37,145 bases of DNA from Alphaproteobacteria bacterium (GTDB lineage Bacteria; Pseudomonadota; Alphaproteobacteria; CACIAM-22H2): positions 1 through 37,145 of the forward strand of contig JAEUKZ010000174.1 of the NCBI GenBank assembly GCA_016793045.1, given 5' to 3'. The position numbers and the translations under genes are program-made. The notes below the pieces were generated by a model. It worked only from the letters and a program-made list of their open reading frames with translations, had not been told where the DNA came from and did no database searches. Positions within the stretch are counted from its first letter, which is position 1; every line of letters starts with the position of its first letter. Shown here in pieces: positions 14,960 to 22,599 of this stretch.

Positions 14960-15652
14960 CTAGACCGTCAGGTGCTTGCGCACCTCCTCCTCGTTCATCG
15001 CCGATGCCGGGCCCTTGAGCACGAACTCGCCGCGCACCATCACCGCGATCTGGTCCGCGAGGTCGCGCGCGAACTCGAAATACTGCTCGACCAGCAGGAT
15101 CGCCATGTCGCCGCGCTGGGCGAGCATCCGGATGACGCGCTCGATGTCCTTGATGATCGACGGCTGGATGCCCTCGGTCGGTTCGTCGAGGATGAGCAGG
15201 CGCGGTCGCATCGTCAGCGCGCGGGCAATGGCGAGCTGCTGCTGCTGGCCGCCCGACAGGTCGCCGCCGCGCCGGCGCAGCATGTCGCGCAGCACGGGGA
15301 AGATGTCGAACACCTCGCCCGGAACGTCCATGCCGCGCGGCGCCGCGGCGAGGCCGGTCTCGAGGTTCTCGGCGACGGTCAGGAGCGGAAAGATCTCGCG
15401 CCCTTGCGGCACGTAGCCGATGCCGCGGCGCGCGCGCTGGTACGAAGGCAGGCGAGTCACGTCGTCGCCTTCCCAGGTGATCGAGCCGCTGCGCGCGCGC
15501 TCGATGCCGACGATGGCGCGCAGCAGGCTCGACTTGCCGACGCCATTGCGGCCGAGCACGCAGGTGACCTTGCCTTTTTCGACGGTCAGGTCGACGTCGC
15601 GCAGGCAGTGGCTGGCGCCGTAGAACAGGTTGAGCTTTTCGATCGACAGCAT
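14960..15652 (-). CDS. urtE: Urea ABC transporter ATP-binding subunit UrtE
   Basis: A 230-residue ABC ATPase, last gene of the urtABCDE operon. Walker A is GRNGVGKSS, the signature LSGGQQQQLAIAR and Walker B LLILDEPTEG; the early LFYGASHCLRDVDLTV and the C-terminal LVEQYFEFARDLAD are typical for UrtE/LivF-type subunits. It energises urea import together with UrtD on the cytoplasmic side of the UrtB-UrtC permease. Its ATG lies 2 bp after the urtD stop. Expression should follow the operon promoter at 20589-20604. Confidence 0.95.
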   Translation of the reverse strand: MLSIEKLNLFYGASHCLRDVDLTVEKGKVTCVLGRNGVGKSSLLRAIVGIERARSGSITWEGDDVTRLPSYQRARRGIGYVPQGREIFPLLTVAENLETGLAAAPRGMDVPGEVFDIFPVLRDMLRRRGGDLSGGQQQQLAIARALTMRPRLLILDEPTEGIQPSIIKDIERVIRMLAQRGDMAILLVEQYFEFARDLADQIAVMVRGEFVLKGPASAMNEEEVRKHLTV

Positions 15653-15654
15653 GG

Positions 15655-16413
15655 TCAGCGTCCGAGATAGACCTCGATCACGCGCGGGTCGTTCTGCACG
15701 TGATCGATCGGTCCTTCGGCGAGCACGCGGCCTTCGTGGAGCACGGTCACGCGCCGCGCGAGCGCGCGCACGAACTCCATGTCGTGCTCGACCACGACGA
15801 CCGAGCGCTCGCCGGCGATGCGCCGCAGCAGCTCCGCGGTCTCGTGGGTCTCGTGGTCGGTCATGCCGGCGACCGGCTCGTCGATCAGCAGCAGCTCGGG
15901 GTCCTGCATCAGCAGCATGCCGATCTCCAGCCACTGGCGCTGGCCGTGCGACAGCAGCCCTGCCGGCGCGCGGGCGCGCGCGGTCAGGCCGACCAGGGTC
16001 AGCACTTCATCGATGCGCGCGCGTTCGTCGGCATCGAGTCGGGCGAACAGCACGATCAGCGGCCGGCGCTCGCCCTTGAGCGCGAGCTCGAGATTCTCGA
16101 CGACCGTCAGATGGTCGAAGACGGTCGGCTTCTGGAATTTGCGTCCGATGCCGAGATTGGCGATCCTCACTTCGTCGAGCCGCGTCAGGTCGTGCTGCTT
16201 GAAGCGCACGGTGCCCCTGTCGGGCTTGGTCTTGCCGGTGATGACGTCCATCATCGTCGTCTTGCCGGCGCCGTTGGGGCCGATGATCGTGCGCAACTCG
16301 CCCGGTTCGACGACGATGCTGAGTTCGTTGAGCGCGCGAAAGCCGTCGAACGTGACCGTCACGCCGTCGAGGTAGAGGACGGGCTCGGCCGCCGGGGCAG
16401 CGGGCGTTGTCAT
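15655..16413 (-). CDS. urtD: Urea ABC transporter ATP-binding subunit UrtD
   Basis: A 252-residue ABC ATPase of the LivG/UrtD type. Walker A is GPNGAGKTT, the signature LSHGQRQWLEIGMLL (the H variant of the LSGGQ motif usual in UrtD) and Walker B LLLIDEPVAGM; the H-loop lies in VVVEHDMEFV. The N-terminal VLYLDGVTVTFDGFRALNEL is characteristic. The gene overlaps urtC by 4 bp and precedes urtE by 2 bp, consistent with tight co-translation. It forms a heterodimer of ATPases with UrtE. Confidence 0.95.
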   Translation of the reverse strand: MTTPAAPAAEPVLYLDGVTVTFDGFRALNELSIVVEPGELRTIIGPNGAGKTTMMDVITGKTKPDRGTVRFKQHDLTRLDEVRIANLGIGRKFQKPTVFDHLTVVENLELALKGERRPLIVLFARLDADERARIDEVLTLVGLTARARAPAGLLSHGQRQWLEIGMLLMQDPELLLIDEPVAGMTDHETHETAELLRRIAGERSVVVVEHDMEFVRALARRVTVLHEGRVLAEGPIDHVQNDPRVIEVYLGR

Positions 16414-17525
16414 TGGCCGTTTCCTTCGTCGCGCTTGCGGCGGCGCAGCAGGCCGATCAGGCCGTTGGGGAGGACCACGGTCACCGCGACGAACAGCCCG
16501 CCGAGCACGAACAGCCAGAGGTCGGGAGCGACCGTCGTCAGCCAGCTCTTGGCGCCGTTGACCGCGAGCGCGCCCAGGATCGCGCCCGACAGCGTGCCGC
16601 GCCCGCCGACCGCGACCCAGATCACCGCTTCGATGGAGTTTGCCGGCGAGAACTCGCCGGGATTGATGATGCCGACCTGCGGCACGTAGAGCGCGCCGGC
16701 GAGGCCGGCGAGCACCGCCGACAGCGTGAAGACGAAGAGCTTGTACGCGGTCACCGAGTAGCCGAGGAAGCGCACGCGCGATTCGGCGTCGCGGATCGCC
16801 ACCAGGACCCGGCCGAGCTTCGAGGAGACGATGAAGCGGCAGAGCAGGAAGGACAGCATCAGTGCCAGCAGCGAGGCGACGTAGAGCGCGCTGCGCATTT
16901 CCGGCGTCTGCAGCGGGATGCCCAGCAGGTCCTTGAAGCCGGTGAAGCCGTTATTGCCGCCGAAGCCCATGTCGTTGCGGAAGAAGGCGAGCATCAGCGC
17001 ATAGGTCATCGCCTGGGTGATGATCGAGAAGTAGACCCCGGTGATGCGCGAGCGGAAGGCGAGCCAGCCGAAGACGAGCGCAAGCGTGCCCGGCACGGCG
17101 AGCGCCATGAAGGCGGCGAAGACGAAGTACTCGAAGCCGTGCCAGTACCACGGCAGCGCCGGCCAGTTGAGGAAGACCATGAAGTCCGGCAGCACCGGAT
17201 GGCCGAAGACGCCGCGACTGCCGATCATGCGCATCAAATGCATGCCGATCGCGTAGCCGCCCAGCGCGAAGAACGCGCCGTGACCGAGGCTGAGGATTCC
17301 GCAATAGCCCCAGATCAGGTCGATCGAAAGCGCCAGGATCGCGTAGCAGATCCACTTGCCGGTCACGCTGACGACGAAGTCGGAGAGATAGAAGGGCGAG
17401 TCCGCCGGCAGCTTGTTGAGCAGCGGCACGGCGGCGAGCGCGATCGCCCAGATCAGCCAGAGCGAGCGGCCGGCGCGCCCGCCCGCCCGGCCGCCGGCGA
17501 GCGCCGCGGTGATCGGGCCGCCCAC
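16410..17525 (-). CDS. urtC: Urea ABC transporter permease UrtC
   Basis: A 371-residue membrane protein of the branched-chain amino acid permease (LivM) family. Multiple hydrophobic segments are visible, with hallmark stretches LIWGYCGILSLGHGAFFALGGYAIGMHLM and the EAA-like region FLGYSVTAYKLFVFTLSAVLAGLAGALYVPQVGIINP. The N-terminal 30 residues contain Arg and Gly repeats before the first membrane helix. It sits 3 bp after urtB, overlaps urtD by 4 bp and forms the translocation channel with UrtB in the inner membrane. Because the opposite strand is open across this operon, a very large antisense frame appears; it is not a gene. Confidence 0.95.
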   Translation of the reverse strand: MGGPITAALAGGRAGGRAGRSLWLIWAIALAAVPLLNKLPADSPFYLSDFVVSVTGKWICYAILALSIDLIWGYCGILSLGHGAFFALGGYAIGMHLMRMIGSRGVFGHPVLPDFMVFLNWPALPWYWHGFEYFVFAAFMALAVPGTLALVFGWLAFRSRITGVYFSIITQAMTYALMLAFFRNDMGFGGNNGFTGFKDLLGIPLQTPEMRSALYVASLLALMLSFLLCRFIVSSKLGRVLVAIRDAESRVRFLGYSVTAYKLFVFTLSAVLAGLAGALYVPQVGIINPGEFSPANSIEAVIWVAVGGRGTLSGAILGALAVNGAKSWLTTVAPDLWLFVLGGLFVAVTVVLPNGLIGLLRRRKRDEGNGQ

Positions 17526-17528
17526 GGA

Positions 17529-19163
17529 TCAGGACTCCACGAAGCGGCCGCGCAGCGCGAACAGCCCGCGCGGGCGGCGTTGGATGAACAGGATGATCGC
17601 CACCAGCACGAAGATCTTGCCGAGCACCGCGCCGGCATAGGGCTCCAGCACCTTGTTGACGATGCCAAGGATGAACGCGCCGACCAGCGTGCCTGCAAGA
17701 TTGCCGACGCCGCCGAACACCACGACCATGAAGGAATCGATGATGTAGCCGGTGCCGAGATTGGGGCTGACATTGTCGATTTGCGACAGCGCCACGCCGG
17801 CCATGCCGGCGATGCCGGAGCCGAAGGCGAAGGTCATGGCATCGACGCGGCCGGTCGGAATGCCCATCGTCGCGGCGATCGGCCGGTTCTGCGTCACCGC
17901 GCGCATGTTGAGGCCGAAGCGGGTGAAGCGGATCACGGCGACGGTCGCGAGCAGCACGGCCAGGCCGAAGACGATGATCCACAGCCGGTTCTGGGTGATC
18001 GCGATGCCGCCGGGCAGCGCGATCGTGCCCTGCATCCAGGTCGGGCTCGACACCTCGCGGTTCTGCGCGCCGAAGGCGAGGCGGACCGCCTGCTGCACGA
18101 TCATGCCGAGGCCGAAGGTCATCAGCAGGGTTTCGAGCGGCCGGCCGTAGAGGTGGCGGATCAGCCCGCGCTCGAGCACGAAGCCGAAGGCGCCGGCGCT
18201 GAGGAAAGCGGCGGGAATTGCGATCAGGATCGAGACGTCGGCGAGGCCGGGCGCCCAGGCGCGGATCGCCTCCTGCACGAGATAGGTCGCATAGGCGCCG
18301 ATCATCACCATCTCGCCGTGCGCCATGTTGATGACGCCCATCACGCCGAAAGTGATGGCAAGACCGATCGCGGCGAGGAGCAGGACCGATCCGAGCGACA
18401 GTCCCTGGAAGAAGGTCTGCGCCGCACTGGCGATCTGCAGCCGGAAGTCGAGCGACGCGAGCGCCCGGTCGACCGCGGCCACAAGCTCGGCGTCGGAGTT
18501 GGCGGCGGCGCGTGTCTCGACCAGCAGCGCGCGCGCCTCGGCGGAGCTCGACGCACCGAGCGTGTCGACGCCGGCGCGCCTGGTTGCGGCGTCGGGGCTC
18601 ATCAGCCGCGTTGCGGCGAGCGCCAGCTCGAGCTGCGCCTTGATGCGCGGATTGCGTTCGGCGGCGTAGGCGCGCTCGATGAGCGGAAGATTTTCGGCGG
18701 CGCGGCTGCGATAGACCCCTTGCGCGGCGGCGAGCCGCTCGGCGTCGTCTGGGCTGAACAGGACGAGGCGGCCGAGCGCGCCGCGCAGCGCCACGCGCAC
18801 GCGGTTGTTGATGCCGATCGGGGCATAGGCGGCGCGGTCGGCGGGTTCGAGCCGCGTGCCGGTCGCCGCGTCGATCGGGCCGTCGTCGCGCAGGATGGCG
18901 AGGCGCTGGTCGCTCTGGCGCTTGGCGAGCGCGTTGTCGCCGAGTGCCCGCAGGATCGGCACCGCGCGCGCATCGCCGAGCGCCGCGAGCGCGTTGATGC
19001 CTTCGACGATCTGGCCGAAATCGCCGCCGGCGAGACGCTCGAGCGCCGCAGCGAAAGGATCGGCGGCGGCGCCCTGCGCGGTGGCCGGGCGCGGCGCGAG
19101 GCTGCAGATCAGCATGGCGAGCGCCAGCAGGGCGATCGTCGGAAGGGTGCGGAGCTTGATCAT
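17529..19163 (-). CDS. urtB: Urea ABC transporter permease UrtB
   Basis: A 544-residue protein starting at the ATG giving MIKLRTLPTIALLALAML, a signal-like hydrophobic start. It has the two-part architecture of UrtB: an Ala-rich helical N-terminal region of about 240 residues, probably periplasmic, then a LivH-type permease with FFQGLSLGSVLLLAAIGLAITFGVMGVINMAHGEMVMIGAY and FGSGIAGMAGVALSQIDNVSPNLGTGYIIDSFMVVVFGGVGNLAGT. The length fits the family (about 520-550 residues). A strong hairpin lies in the 105-bp gap from urtA. No good ribosome-binding site precedes the ATG, so the exact start is less sure than the gene. Confidence 0.94.
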   Translation of the reverse strand: MIKLRTLPTIALLALAMLICSLAPRPATAQGAAADPFAAALERLAGGDFGQIVEGINALAALGDARAVPILRALGDNALAKRQSDQRLAILRDDGPIDAATGTRLEPADRAAYAPIGINNRVRVALRGALGRLVLFSPDDAERLAAAQGVYRSRAAENLPLIERAYAAERNPRIKAQLELALAATRLMSPDAATRRAGVDTLGASSSAEARALLVETRAAANSDAELVAAVDRALASLDFRLQIASAAQTFFQGLSLGSVLLLAAIGLAITFGVMGVINMAHGEMVMIGAYATYLVQEAIRAWAPGLADVSILIAIPAAFLSAGAFGFVLERGLIRHLYGRPLETLLMTFGLGMIVQQAVRLAFGAQNREVSSPTWMQGTIALPGGIAITQNRLWIIVFGLAVLLATVAVIRFTRFGLNMRAVTQNRPIAATMGIPTGRVDAMTFAFGSGIAGMAGVALSQIDNVSPNLGTGYIIDSFMVVVFGGVGNLAGTLVGAFILGIVNKVLEPYAGAVLGKIFVLVAIILFIQRRPRGLFALRGRFVES

Positions 19164-19183
19164 GTCACGCTGGTGCTGGTGAG

Positions 19184-19212
19184 GCGCCGGCCGGGTTCGG
19201 GCCGGCCGGCGC
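19184..19212 (-). terminator. Strong hairpin between urtA and urtB (attenuator or stabiliser)
   Basis: An 11-bp perfect inverted repeat (GCGCCGGCCGG at 19184-19194 and its complement at 19202-19212) with a 7-nt loop lies in the urtA-urtB intergenic DNA. No T-run follows on the minus strand. Hairpins here commonly cause partial termination or protect the 3' end of the binding-protein message, giving excess UrtA over the membrane subunits. The function is inferred. Confidence 0.55.
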
Positions 19213-19268
19213 GCTCTGGGATCGGCCGCCGGGCGGCCGCAGCCGCCCGGCATACGCGATCGTTCCGA

Positions 19269-20531
19269 TCAGCCGCCGCGACGGCGGTTGGCGTTCTCGG
19301 GAATGAACGGGCTCCAGTTCTCGGCCGGGATCGGGCCCGGCGTACGCCACACGATGTTGAACTGGCCGTTGGCCTGGACCTCGCCGATCATCACCGGCTT
19401 GGAGAGATGATGGTTGGCGCCCATCGTCTCCTCGTAGCCGCACGGCGCCATGACCTTCTGGCCGATCATCGCGGTGCGCACCGCGTCGACCGCCGTCGTG
19501 TTGGCCGCGCGAACCGCCTGCGTCCACATCTTGAAGCCGGTATAGGTGGCTTCCATCGGGTCGTTGGTCACGCGGCGCGGGTTGTTGATGTAGGCGCGCC
19601 ACATGTTGAGGAATTCGGTGTTCGCGGGCGCCTGCACCGACATGAAGTAGTTCCACGCCGCGAGATGGCCGACCAGCGGGCGCGTATCGATGCCGGCAAG
19701 CTCCTCTTCGCCGACCGAGAACGCGACCGACGGCAGATCCTCGGCCTTGATCCCCTGGTTGCCGAGTTCGCGATAGAACGGGACGTTGGCGTCGCCGTTG
19801 ATCGTCGAGACGATCGCGGTCTTCTTGCCCTGGTTGGCGAAGGCCTTGACGCGCGCGACGATGCCCTGCCAGTCGCTGTGGCCGAACGGCGTGTATTCCT
19901 CGAGGATGTCGGCCTCGGGAATGCCCTTCGAGATCAGGTAGGCGCGCAGGATGCGGTTGGTCGTGCGCGGATAGACGTAGTCGGTGCCGAGCAGCGCGAT
20001 GCGCCGGGCCGAACCGCCGTCCGCGCTCATCAGATAGTCGACCGCCGGGATCGCCTGCTGGTTCGGAGCGGCGCCGGTGTAGAAGATGTTGCGCGACTCT
20101 TCCTCGCCCTCGTACTGCACGGGGTAGAAGAGCAGGCCGTTGAGCTCCTCGAACACCGGCAGCACGGACTTGCGCGAAACCGACGTCCAGCAGCCGAACA
20201 CGACGTCGCAGCGCTGGACCTGCAGCAGCTCGCGCGCCTTTTCGGCGAAGAGGGGCCAGTTCGACGCCGGGTCGACGACCACCGGCTCGATGCGCCGGCC
20301 GAGCAGGCCGCCTTCGGCATTCTGCTTCTGGACCATCATCAGCACGGTGTCGCGCAAGGCCGTTTCGCTGATCGCCATCGTGCCGGACAAGGAGTGGAGC
20401 ACGCCGACCTTGATCGGTGCGGCCTGTGCCGAGGCCTTCGTGCCGTGCAACGCCGCGGCGCCGATCGCGGCGCCTGCGGCGCCGCGCAGGATCTGGCGCC
20501 GGCCGACCGGCTTGCCGAGAATCGATGTCAT
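19269..20531 (-). CDS. urtA: Urea ABC transporter substrate-binding protein UrtA
   Basis: A 420-residue periplasmic binding protein starting at the ATG giving MTSILGKPVG, with AGGGGGCAGATTG ahead as ribosome-binding site; the longer frame upstream is not supported. The export signal has a twin-arginine look (GRRQILRGAAGAA), with cleavage near KASAQA. The mature domain starts PIKVGVLHSLSGTMAISE, and further segments FGCWTSVSRKSVLPVFEELNGLLFYPVQYEGEEESRNIFYTGAAPNQQ and GEVQANGQFNIVWRTPGPI are highly typical of UrtA rather than LivK. It captures urea and delivers it to UrtBC. It is the first gene of the operon, with a sigma-54 promoter 58 bp upstream. Confidence 0.96.
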   Translation of the reverse strand: MTSILGKPVGRRQILRGAAGAAIGAAALHGTKASAQAAPIKVGVLHSLSGTMAISETALRDTVLMMVQKQNAEGGLLGRRIEPVVVDPASNWPLFAEKARELLQVQRCDVVFGCWTSVSRKSVLPVFEELNGLLFYPVQYEGEEESRNIFYTGAAPNQQAIPAVDYLMSADGGSARRIALLGTDYVYPRTTNRILRAYLISKGIPEADILEEYTPFGHSDWQGIVARVKAFANQGKKTAIVSTINGDANVPFYRELGNQGIKAEDLPSVAFSVGEEELAGIDTRPLVGHLAAWNYFMSVQAPANTEFLNMWRAYINNPRRVTNDPMEATYTGFKMWTQAVRAANTTAVDAVRTAMIGQKVMAPCGYEETMGANHHLSKPVMIGEVQANGQFNIVWRTPGPIPAENWSPFIPENANRRRGG

Positions 20532-20588
20532 CAATCTGCCCCCTGTGAAGTTGAAAACCGCCGCTGATGCGGCGTCGATTCCCGAAGG

Positions 20589-20604
20589 AGCAAGCGCCGT
20601 GCCA
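20589..20604 (-). promoter_or_regulatory. Sigma-54 (-24/-12) promoter of urtABCDE
   Basis: On the minus strand the sequence TGGCACGGCGCTTGCT agrees fully with the sigma-54 consensus TGGCACG-N4-TTGC(A/T). Transcription would start near 20578, giving a leader of about 47 nt to the urtA ATG at 20531. Sigma-54 dependence would place urea uptake under nitrogen control (NtrC-like activator), as is known for other urea and amide uptake genes. The assignment is from the consensus match and position. Confidence 0.8.
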
Positions 20605-20609
20605 TTGCG

Positions 20610-20622
20610 TTGCAGCATGCAA
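20610..20622. promoter_or_regulatory. Short palindrome next to the urt promoter
   Basis: TTGCAGCATGCAA, two 5-bp arms around a 3-bp centre, sits 5 bp upstream of the -24 element, centred near -38. It is too close for a normal sigma-54 enhancer site, so it may be a repressor or auxiliary site, or chance. Confidence 0.3.
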
Positions 20623-20681
20623 AACGCGGCTAAGCGTATGGGCTGATTGACTCTGTCCGATTGCCTATGCCGTCGCGAATT

Positions 20682-20700
20682 CTGATCAATTATTGATCAG
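20682..20700. promoter_or_regulatory. Perfect 19-bp palindrome at enhancer distance upstream of urtA
   Basis: CTGATCAATTATTGATCAG is a perfect inverted repeat with a single central base. It is centred about 113 bp upstream of the predicted sigma-54 start site, within the usual -80 to -150 range of activator sites. It does not match the classical NtrC site (TGCAC-N7-GTGCA). It stands out as AT-rich in a GC-rich surrounding. The regulator is not known to me. Confidence 0.5.
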
Positions 20701-20833
20701 ATCGATCATTTTGCCGGCGATTCGGCTGTCATCGCCCAAGAAATAGACAAGCGCGTGCCCGCCGATGAGTCGCCTCTCCGACGTGGGCAGGAACCGCCGC
20801 AGTCGAAAGTCATGGTCTGCCGGTGGGAATATC
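20701..20833. other. Intergenic DNA between urt and csp control regions
   Basis: This piece completes the 495-bp gap between urtA (ends at 20531) and the cold-shock gene (starts at 21027). It contains a 61-codon minus-strand frame (20686-20871) that overlaps both the palindrome and the csp promoter and lacks recognisable features. I see no supported gene in it. Confidence 0.5.
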
Positions 20834-20862
20834 TTGAAAATTGCGGCATTTCGCGCTACATT
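20834..20862 (+). promoter_or_regulatory. Sigma-70-type promoter for cold-shock gene
   Basis: TTGAAA (20834-20839), a 17-bp spacer and TACATT (20857-20862) match the housekeeping -35 and -10 boxes at five and four of six positions. The transcript would begin near 20869 and have a leader of about 158 nt, typical for cold-shock genes. Confidence 0.6.
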
Positions 20863-20868
20863 GACGAG

Positions 20869-21026
20869 CACAATCCGACGTTTTGGTCGGTCTTGCTACG
20901 CGCCCTCTGGCCGAACGGGTCCCGGCGCTCGATCAAGTCACCCCCCAAAAAGCCGAGTTGTTTGAGGCCGCGCGATGGTCGCGCGGACGATTGGCGTGCG
21001 CTTGCACGCCCGAAGGAGATTGCTAC
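20869..21026 (+). promoter_or_regulatory. Long structured 5' leader of the cold-shock mRNA
   Basis: From the predicted start site to the GTG, the leader has two clear hairpins: CCGAC/GTCGG with a GTTTTG loop (20875-20890) and CCGCGCGA/TCGCGCGG with a 3-nt loop (20968-20986). A run of six C followed by A-rich DNA (20940-20951) lies between. Long folded leaders that rearrange with temperature are known for cspA-type mRNAs; such behaviour here is inferred. Confidence 0.45.
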
Positions 21027-21230
21027 GTGGCTACTGGTACTGTGAAGTGGTTCAACGCCCAGAAGGGTTTCGGATTCATCCAGCCCTCCGACGGTTCTAA
21101 GGACGTTTTCGTCCATATCAGCGCCGTTGAGCGCGCGGGCCTGCAGGGGCTTCGCGAAGGGCAGAAGATCAGCTTCGAGGTGACGACCGAGCGCGGCAAG
21201 CAGGCGGCGACGAATCTCGCCCTCGCCTGA
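21027..21230 (+). CDS. Cold-shock domain protein (CspA family)
   Basis: A 67-residue single cold-shock domain protein. GTG 21027 is chosen because GAAGGAGATT lies at proper spacing and the product then begins at the conserved M-A-T-G-T-V-K-W-F. RNP1 (KGFGFIQP) and RNP2 (DVFVHISAV) are intact, and length matches the family. It binds single-stranded RNA and DNA and acts as an RNA chaperone during cold or general growth. The gene has its own promoter, a long leader and a downstream terminator, so it is monocistronic. The longer in-frame start at 20883 falls inside the leader and is rejected. Confidence 0.96.
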   Translation: MATGTVKWFNAQKGFGFIQPSDGSKDVFVHISAVERAGLQGLREGQKISFEVTTERGKQAATNLALA

Positions 21231-21280
21231 AGGCCCGATATATCGGGGCCGGCCTTTGCGGCCGGCCAGGTGATCGCGAA

Positions 21281-21310
21281 CGGCGGCCGGCAGCGGCCGC
21301 CGTTTTCGTT
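21281..21310 (+). terminator. Rho-independent terminator after cold-shock gene
   Basis: Arms CGGCGGCC (21281-21288) and GGCCGCCG (21295-21302) form a perfect 8-bp stem with a 6-nt loop, followed by TTTTCGTT. Two further palindromes precede it: CCCGATATATCGGG at 21234-21247 and GGCCGGCC repeated around TTTGC at 21247-21267. Confidence 0.75.
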
Positions 21311-21360
21311 CGTGCGGAGCTAGGCGCATCAGCCCGCAGCTTGATCTTTGTTAACTCACA

Positions 21361-21382
21361 TATATTAGAGCCTGATTATATA
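21361..21382. promoter_or_regulatory. AT-rich imperfect dyad upstream of the YeeE pair
   Basis: TATATTA (21361-21367) and TTATATA (21376-21382) form an imperfect inverted repeat in a conspicuously AT-rich patch 27 bp before the first YeeE-type gene. ArsR-family sulfur sensors such as BigR/SqrR bind AT-rich dyads ahead of similar genes, so an operator is plausible; it could also simply be the -10 region. Confidence 0.4.
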
Positions 21383-21408
21383 AGCATGCGTAACCAAGGA
21401 GGGTTGGC

Positions 21409-21924
21409 ATGCTGCGTTACCGTGATCCGGCTTGGTCGCCCTATGTCGCCGGGGCACTCATCGGCCTGCTGCAGGTTCCGGCGTTCCTGCTGATGCAAAC
21501 CGCGCTCGGCGCATCGTCGTCCTACGTCACCGTTTCGGCCTCGCTCGCCGCCCTCGCCGATCCGGCGATTGCCCAGATCGACTACGTCGCCCGGCACCTA
21601 TCCGGAGCCAAGAACTGGTGGCAGGTGGCGCTGGTGATCGGTATCGCCCTCGGCGCGGCGATCTCGGCACGGCTCGGCGGCGTGCGGCGCGGCGCGATAT
21701 CGCCGGTTTGGCCGCGTGCGCTCGGCGCCGGCAGCCCCGCGCGGCGCTTCGCCATGGCCTTCGCCGGCGGCTTCATCATGCTGTTCGGGGCGCGCATCGC
21801 CGACGGCTGCACCAGCGGCCACGGAATATCCGGCCTCGCCCAGCTCTCGGTCGGTTCGACGATCGCCGTCGCCGCGATGTTCGCCGGCGGCATCGGCGTC
21901 GCGGCTCTGCTGCGTCGCGTCTGA
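21409..21924 (+). CDS. YeeE/YedE-family membrane protein, first half-subunit
   Basis: A 171-residue integral membrane protein with a GGAGGGTTGGC ribosome-binding site. Four to five hydrophobic segments are visible, and FAGGFIMLFGARIADGCTSGHGISGLAQLSVGS carries the G-C-T-S-G-H-G motif with the conserved cysteine of thiosulfate (TsuA/YeeE) and PmpA/PmpB-type transporters. Full-length YeeE is about twice this size; here the function is split into two genes 15 bp apart. It probably imports a reduced sulfur species such as thiosulfate, with its partner, across the inner membrane. Confidence 0.88.
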   Translation: MLRYRDPAWSPYVAGALIGLLQVPAFLLMQTALGASSSYVTVSASLAALADPAIAQIDYVARHLSGAKNWWQVALVIGIALGAAISARLGGVRRGAISPVWPRALGAGSPARRFAMAFAGGFIMLFGARIADGCTSGHGISGLAQLSVGSTIAVAAMFAGGIGVAALLRRV

Positions 21925-21939
21925 AGGAGGGACCTCGCC

Positions 21940-22569
21940 ATGTCCATCTTCCTTGCCATCCTGACCGGCCTTGCGATGGGACTCGTGTTCGGCTTCGCGC
22001 TGGAGAAGTCGCGAGTCTTCGAGCCCGGCGTGATCGTCGGGCAGATGCAGATGCGCAACTTCACGATGCTCAAGATCTTCCTTGCCGCGGTCGTGAGCGG
22101 CCTCGTCGTCCTCGCCGCCCTGCAGGGCTTCGGCTACGTCCGGCTGGTGCCCAAGGCGACGATCTACGGTGCCGACATCGTCGGCGGCCTGATCCTCGGC
22201 GCCGGGATCGCGCTGGCCGGCGCCTGCCCGGGTACGGTGCTCGCGCAGATCGGCGCCGGCTATCGCGACGCATGGGCGACGCTCGTCGGCGGGCTGCTCG
22301 GCGCGCTGGTCTACAGCTATCTCGACCCGACGCTGGCGCCGATGGTCGCGGGCGGGCCGGGGCGGCTCACCTTCGACATTCTCTTCGGCCTGCCCTTCGC
22401 GGTGGCGGCGCTCGTCTTTGCGGCGATCCTGGTCGGGCTGCTCGTCGTGCTCGAAGCGTGGCGCCCGTGGCGCAGCGAACTCGGCGCGAACTTCGACGGG
22501 CTGCGCGCAGATCGGGCCGCGCAGCAGGCCTACGTGGCCGGCCGGCCGGCCCCGGCGGCGGGCGACTGA
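21940..22569 (+). CDS. YeeE/YedE-family (DUF6691-type) membrane protein, second half-subunit
   Basis: A 209-residue membrane protein, 15 bp after its partner, with AAGGAGGGACCTCGCC as ribosome-binding site. Hydrophobic segments include FLAILTGLAMGLVFGFALEKS, and the conserved cysteine lies in LGAGIALAGACPGTVLAQIGAG, matching DUF6691/YeeE half-proteins. The C-terminus, WRSELGANFDGLRADRAAQQAY, is soluble. Together the two would form the full sulfur-compound channel. No rhodanese, sulfur dioxygenase (Blh) or ArsR-type regulator gene is adjacent, although these commonly accompany such pairs. Confidence 0.88.
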   Translation: MSIFLAILTGLAMGLVFGFALEKSRVFEPGVIVGQMQMRNFTMLKIFLAAVVSGLVVLAALQGFGYVRLVPKATIYGADIVGGLILGAGIALAGACPGTVLAQIGAGYRDAWATLVGGLLGALVYSYLDPTLAPMVAGGPGRLTFDILFGLPFAVAALVFAAILVGLLVVLEAWRPWRSELGANFDGLRADRAAQQAYVAGRPAPAAGD

Positions 22570-22599
22570 GAGCGGCGGGAGCAGTCGACGCGGGCTCGC

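Noticed and set aside
16407-20567. A 1386-codon open frame on the plus strand across the urt operon
   Set aside because: It is antisense to five clear urt genes. It is rich in Arg, His, Asp, Glu and Ala with no domain, as expected for the reverse frame of high-GC coding DNA.
20686-20871. A 61-codon minus-strand frame between urtA and the cold-shock gene
   Set aside because: It has no clear ribosome-binding site or family and overlaps both the 19-bp palindrome and the csp promoter.
21341-21354. FNR-like box TTGATCTTTGTTAA before the YeeE pair
   Set aside because: The right half-site matches only 3 of 5 positions, which is too weak beside the three better boxes.
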